From positions 2,027,001-2,091,000 of the forward strand of contig NZ_CP100647.1 in NCBI RefSeq assembly GCF_024266585.1: a stretch of DNA of 64,000 nucleotides, read 5' to 3'. The notes below the pieces were generated by a model. That model saw only the letters and a program-made list of their open reading frames with translations. It was not told the origin of the DNA and made no database searches. Source of the DNA: Xanthomonas sacchari (GTDB lineage Bacteria > Pseudomonadota > Gammaproteobacteria > Xanthomonadales > Xanthomonadaceae). Shown in pieces: positions 62,897 to 64,000 of the stretch (its first letter is position 1; every line of letters begins with the position of its first letter). Position numbers and translations under genes: made by a program.

Positions 62897-64000
62897 GTGA
62901 AATTCTTCGTCTCCTGCGCCAAGGGCCTGGAATACCTGCTTGTCGATGAACTGCTCGCGCTCGGCGTGGCGCAGGCCACCGCCACCGTCGCCGGGGTCAA
63001 TGCCGAAGGCACCCTGCAGGACGCGCAGCGCGCGGTGCTGTGGTCGCGCCTGGCCAGCCGCGTGCTGTGGCCGTTGCAGTCCTTCGACTGCCCCGACGAG
63101 GCGGCGCTGTACGCAGGCGTGGCGGCGCTGCCGTGGCGCAACCATCTGGCGCCGCAGCACACCCTGGCGGTGGACGCGCATGTGTCCGGCACCGGCATCA
63201 CTCACGCGCGCTTCGCCGCGCAGCGGGTCAAGGACGCGGTGGTGGACACGCTGCGCGGCGAGGGCCTGGAGCGGCCGTCGGTGGACGTGGAGCACCCGGA
63301 CCTGCGCCTGAACCTGTCGCTGCGCAAGGGCCGCGCCACGCTGTCGGTGGACCTGGGCGGCGGCTCGCTGCACCGGCGCGGCTGGCGCCAGGCGCAGAAC
63401 GAGGCGCCGCTGAAGGAGAACCTGGCCGCGGCGGTGCTGCTGCGCGGGCAGTGGCCGGCGCTGTACGCGCAGGGTGGCGGACTGCTGGATCCGATGTGCG
63501 GCAGCGGCACGCTGCTGATCGAAGGCGCGCTGATGGCCGCCGATGTCGCGCCGGGCCTGCTGCGCGGCGAGCTGGCGGCGCAGCAGCGCGGCGACACCGA
63601 CGCCGACGCCGCGCCGAGCCGCTGGCTGGGGTTCGACCTGGCGGCCTGGCGCACGCTGCTGGCCGAGGCGCGGCAGCGTGCCCAGGCCGGTCGCGCGGCG
63701 TTGCGGCCGGTGCTGTACGGCAGCGACATCGACCCGCACGCGCTGCGCGCGGCGCGCGAGAACGCGCAGGCCGCCGGCGTGGCCGAGGCGATCGTCTTCG
63801 CCGTGCACGACGTCGCCGACCTGCGCGCGCCGGCGCAGGCGCTGGGCACGGTGGTGTGCAATCCCCCCTACGACGAGCGCCTGGCCGCCGACGCGGCGCT
63901 GTACCGGCGCCTGGGCGATGCGCTCAAGCGCGCGGTGCCGCAGTGGCGCGCCAGCCTGCTGTGCGGCAGCGACGAACTGGCCTATGCCACCGGCCTGCGC
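62897..64000 (+). CDS. rlmL: 23S rRNA methyltransferase RlmKL, N-terminal part (cut by window end)
   Basis: The first 368 residues of a bifunctional 23S rRNA methyltransferase (G2445 and G2069 in Escherichia coli). GTG 62897 begins [29 protein letters not shown] domain follows (about 45-160), then the RlmL methyltransferase with [41 protein letters not shown] and the catalytic NPPY in [11 protein letters not shown]. The C-terminal RlmK half lies beyond the window. Confidence 0.93.
   Translation, partial: MKFFVSCAKGLEYLLVDELLALGVAQATATVAGVNAEGTLQDAQRAVLWSRLASRVLWPLQSFDCPDEAALYAGVAALPWRNHLAPQHTLAVDAHVSGTGITHARFAAQRVKDAVVDTLRGEGLERPSVDVEHPDLRLNLSLRKGRATLSVDLGGGSLHRRGWRQAQNEAPLKENLAAAVLLRGQWPALYAQGGGLLDPMCGSGTLLIEGALMAADVAPGLLRGELAAQQRGDTDADAAPSRWLGFDLAAWRTLLAEARQRAQAGRAALRPVLYGSDIDPHALRAARENAQAAGVAEAIVFAVHDVADLRAPAQALGTVVCNPPYDERLAADAALYRRLGDALKRAVPQWRASLLCGSDELAYATGLR

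Overview
The window is a high-GC (about 70%), gene-dense chromosomal segment of a gammaproteobacterium of the family Xanthomonadaceae, most likely Xanthomonas or a close relative. This rests on the gene set (parC, rnr, rlmB, rnt, phoU-pstBACS, nth, rlmKL, a VirK-type secreted protein), the many GTAGGAGCGGCTTCAGCCGC-type palindromic repeats typical of this family, and codon use. I see no prophage, insertion sequence or CRISPR array. The assignment is inference; no database search was possible.

Layout. 1-2936: penicillin-acylase-family enzyme (cut by the window edge), a ferritin without the heme methionine, and a DUF2147 protein. 3034-12029: a long one-strand cluster of outer-membrane porin, FGGY kinase, class II aldolase, class III aminotransferase, a metal-site-less aldolase paralogue, MFS transporter, aldehyde dehydrogenase and TetR regulator; its substrate is unknown and it is the most unusual metabolic locus here. 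12102-13980: divergent epimerase and XRE regulator. 14037-16280: parC. 16338-22087: a frameshifted AraC gene divergent from a MarR/NodT/HlyD/EmrB drug-efflux operon. 22328-24841: tandem-domain SGNH hydrolase, palindromic repeat, small XRE regulator, small ORF. 24916-27718: two identical tRNA-Leu(CAG) genes facing opposite ways around an alpha-solenoid-like protein and a VirK protein.

27859-35542: rnr, a GFA-family protein, rlmB, a 141-bp tandem repeat and a large beta-propeller/GGDEF sensor. 35612-39785 (minus strand): two small unknown genes, a small tyrosine phosphatase, rnt, and an hvfC-hvfB-hvfA RiPP cluster expected to make a copper-binding peptide. 39946-47616: the phosphate regulon cluster phoU-pstB-pstA-pstC-pstS, a second pstS, and a divergent phosphate-type porin, with a candidate Pho box in the divergent gap. 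48238-50500: carbonic anhydrase paired with a SulP transporter. 50548-50899: cluster of palindromic repeats. 51014-52880: nth, an unknown gene and enoyl-CoA hydratase, apparently co-transcribed. 53035-58757: degenerate FKBP/Mip protein, DUF1289-Nudix fusion, sulfurtransferase, DUF1684 lipoprotein, AmpD-type amidase, then MOSC, YqiA-like hydrolase and GNAT genes joined by 4-base overlaps. 58925-64000: ABC-F ATPase, SDR gene divergent from a second frameshifted AraC gene, and rlmKL cut by the window end.

Co-operation: the pst genes, both PstS proteins and the porin form one phosphate-uptake route from outer membrane to cytoplasm; hvfABC forms a peptide-maturation unit; MarR with the three efflux genes forms a self-regulated tripartite pump; carbonic anhydrase with SulP suggests bicarbonate handling.
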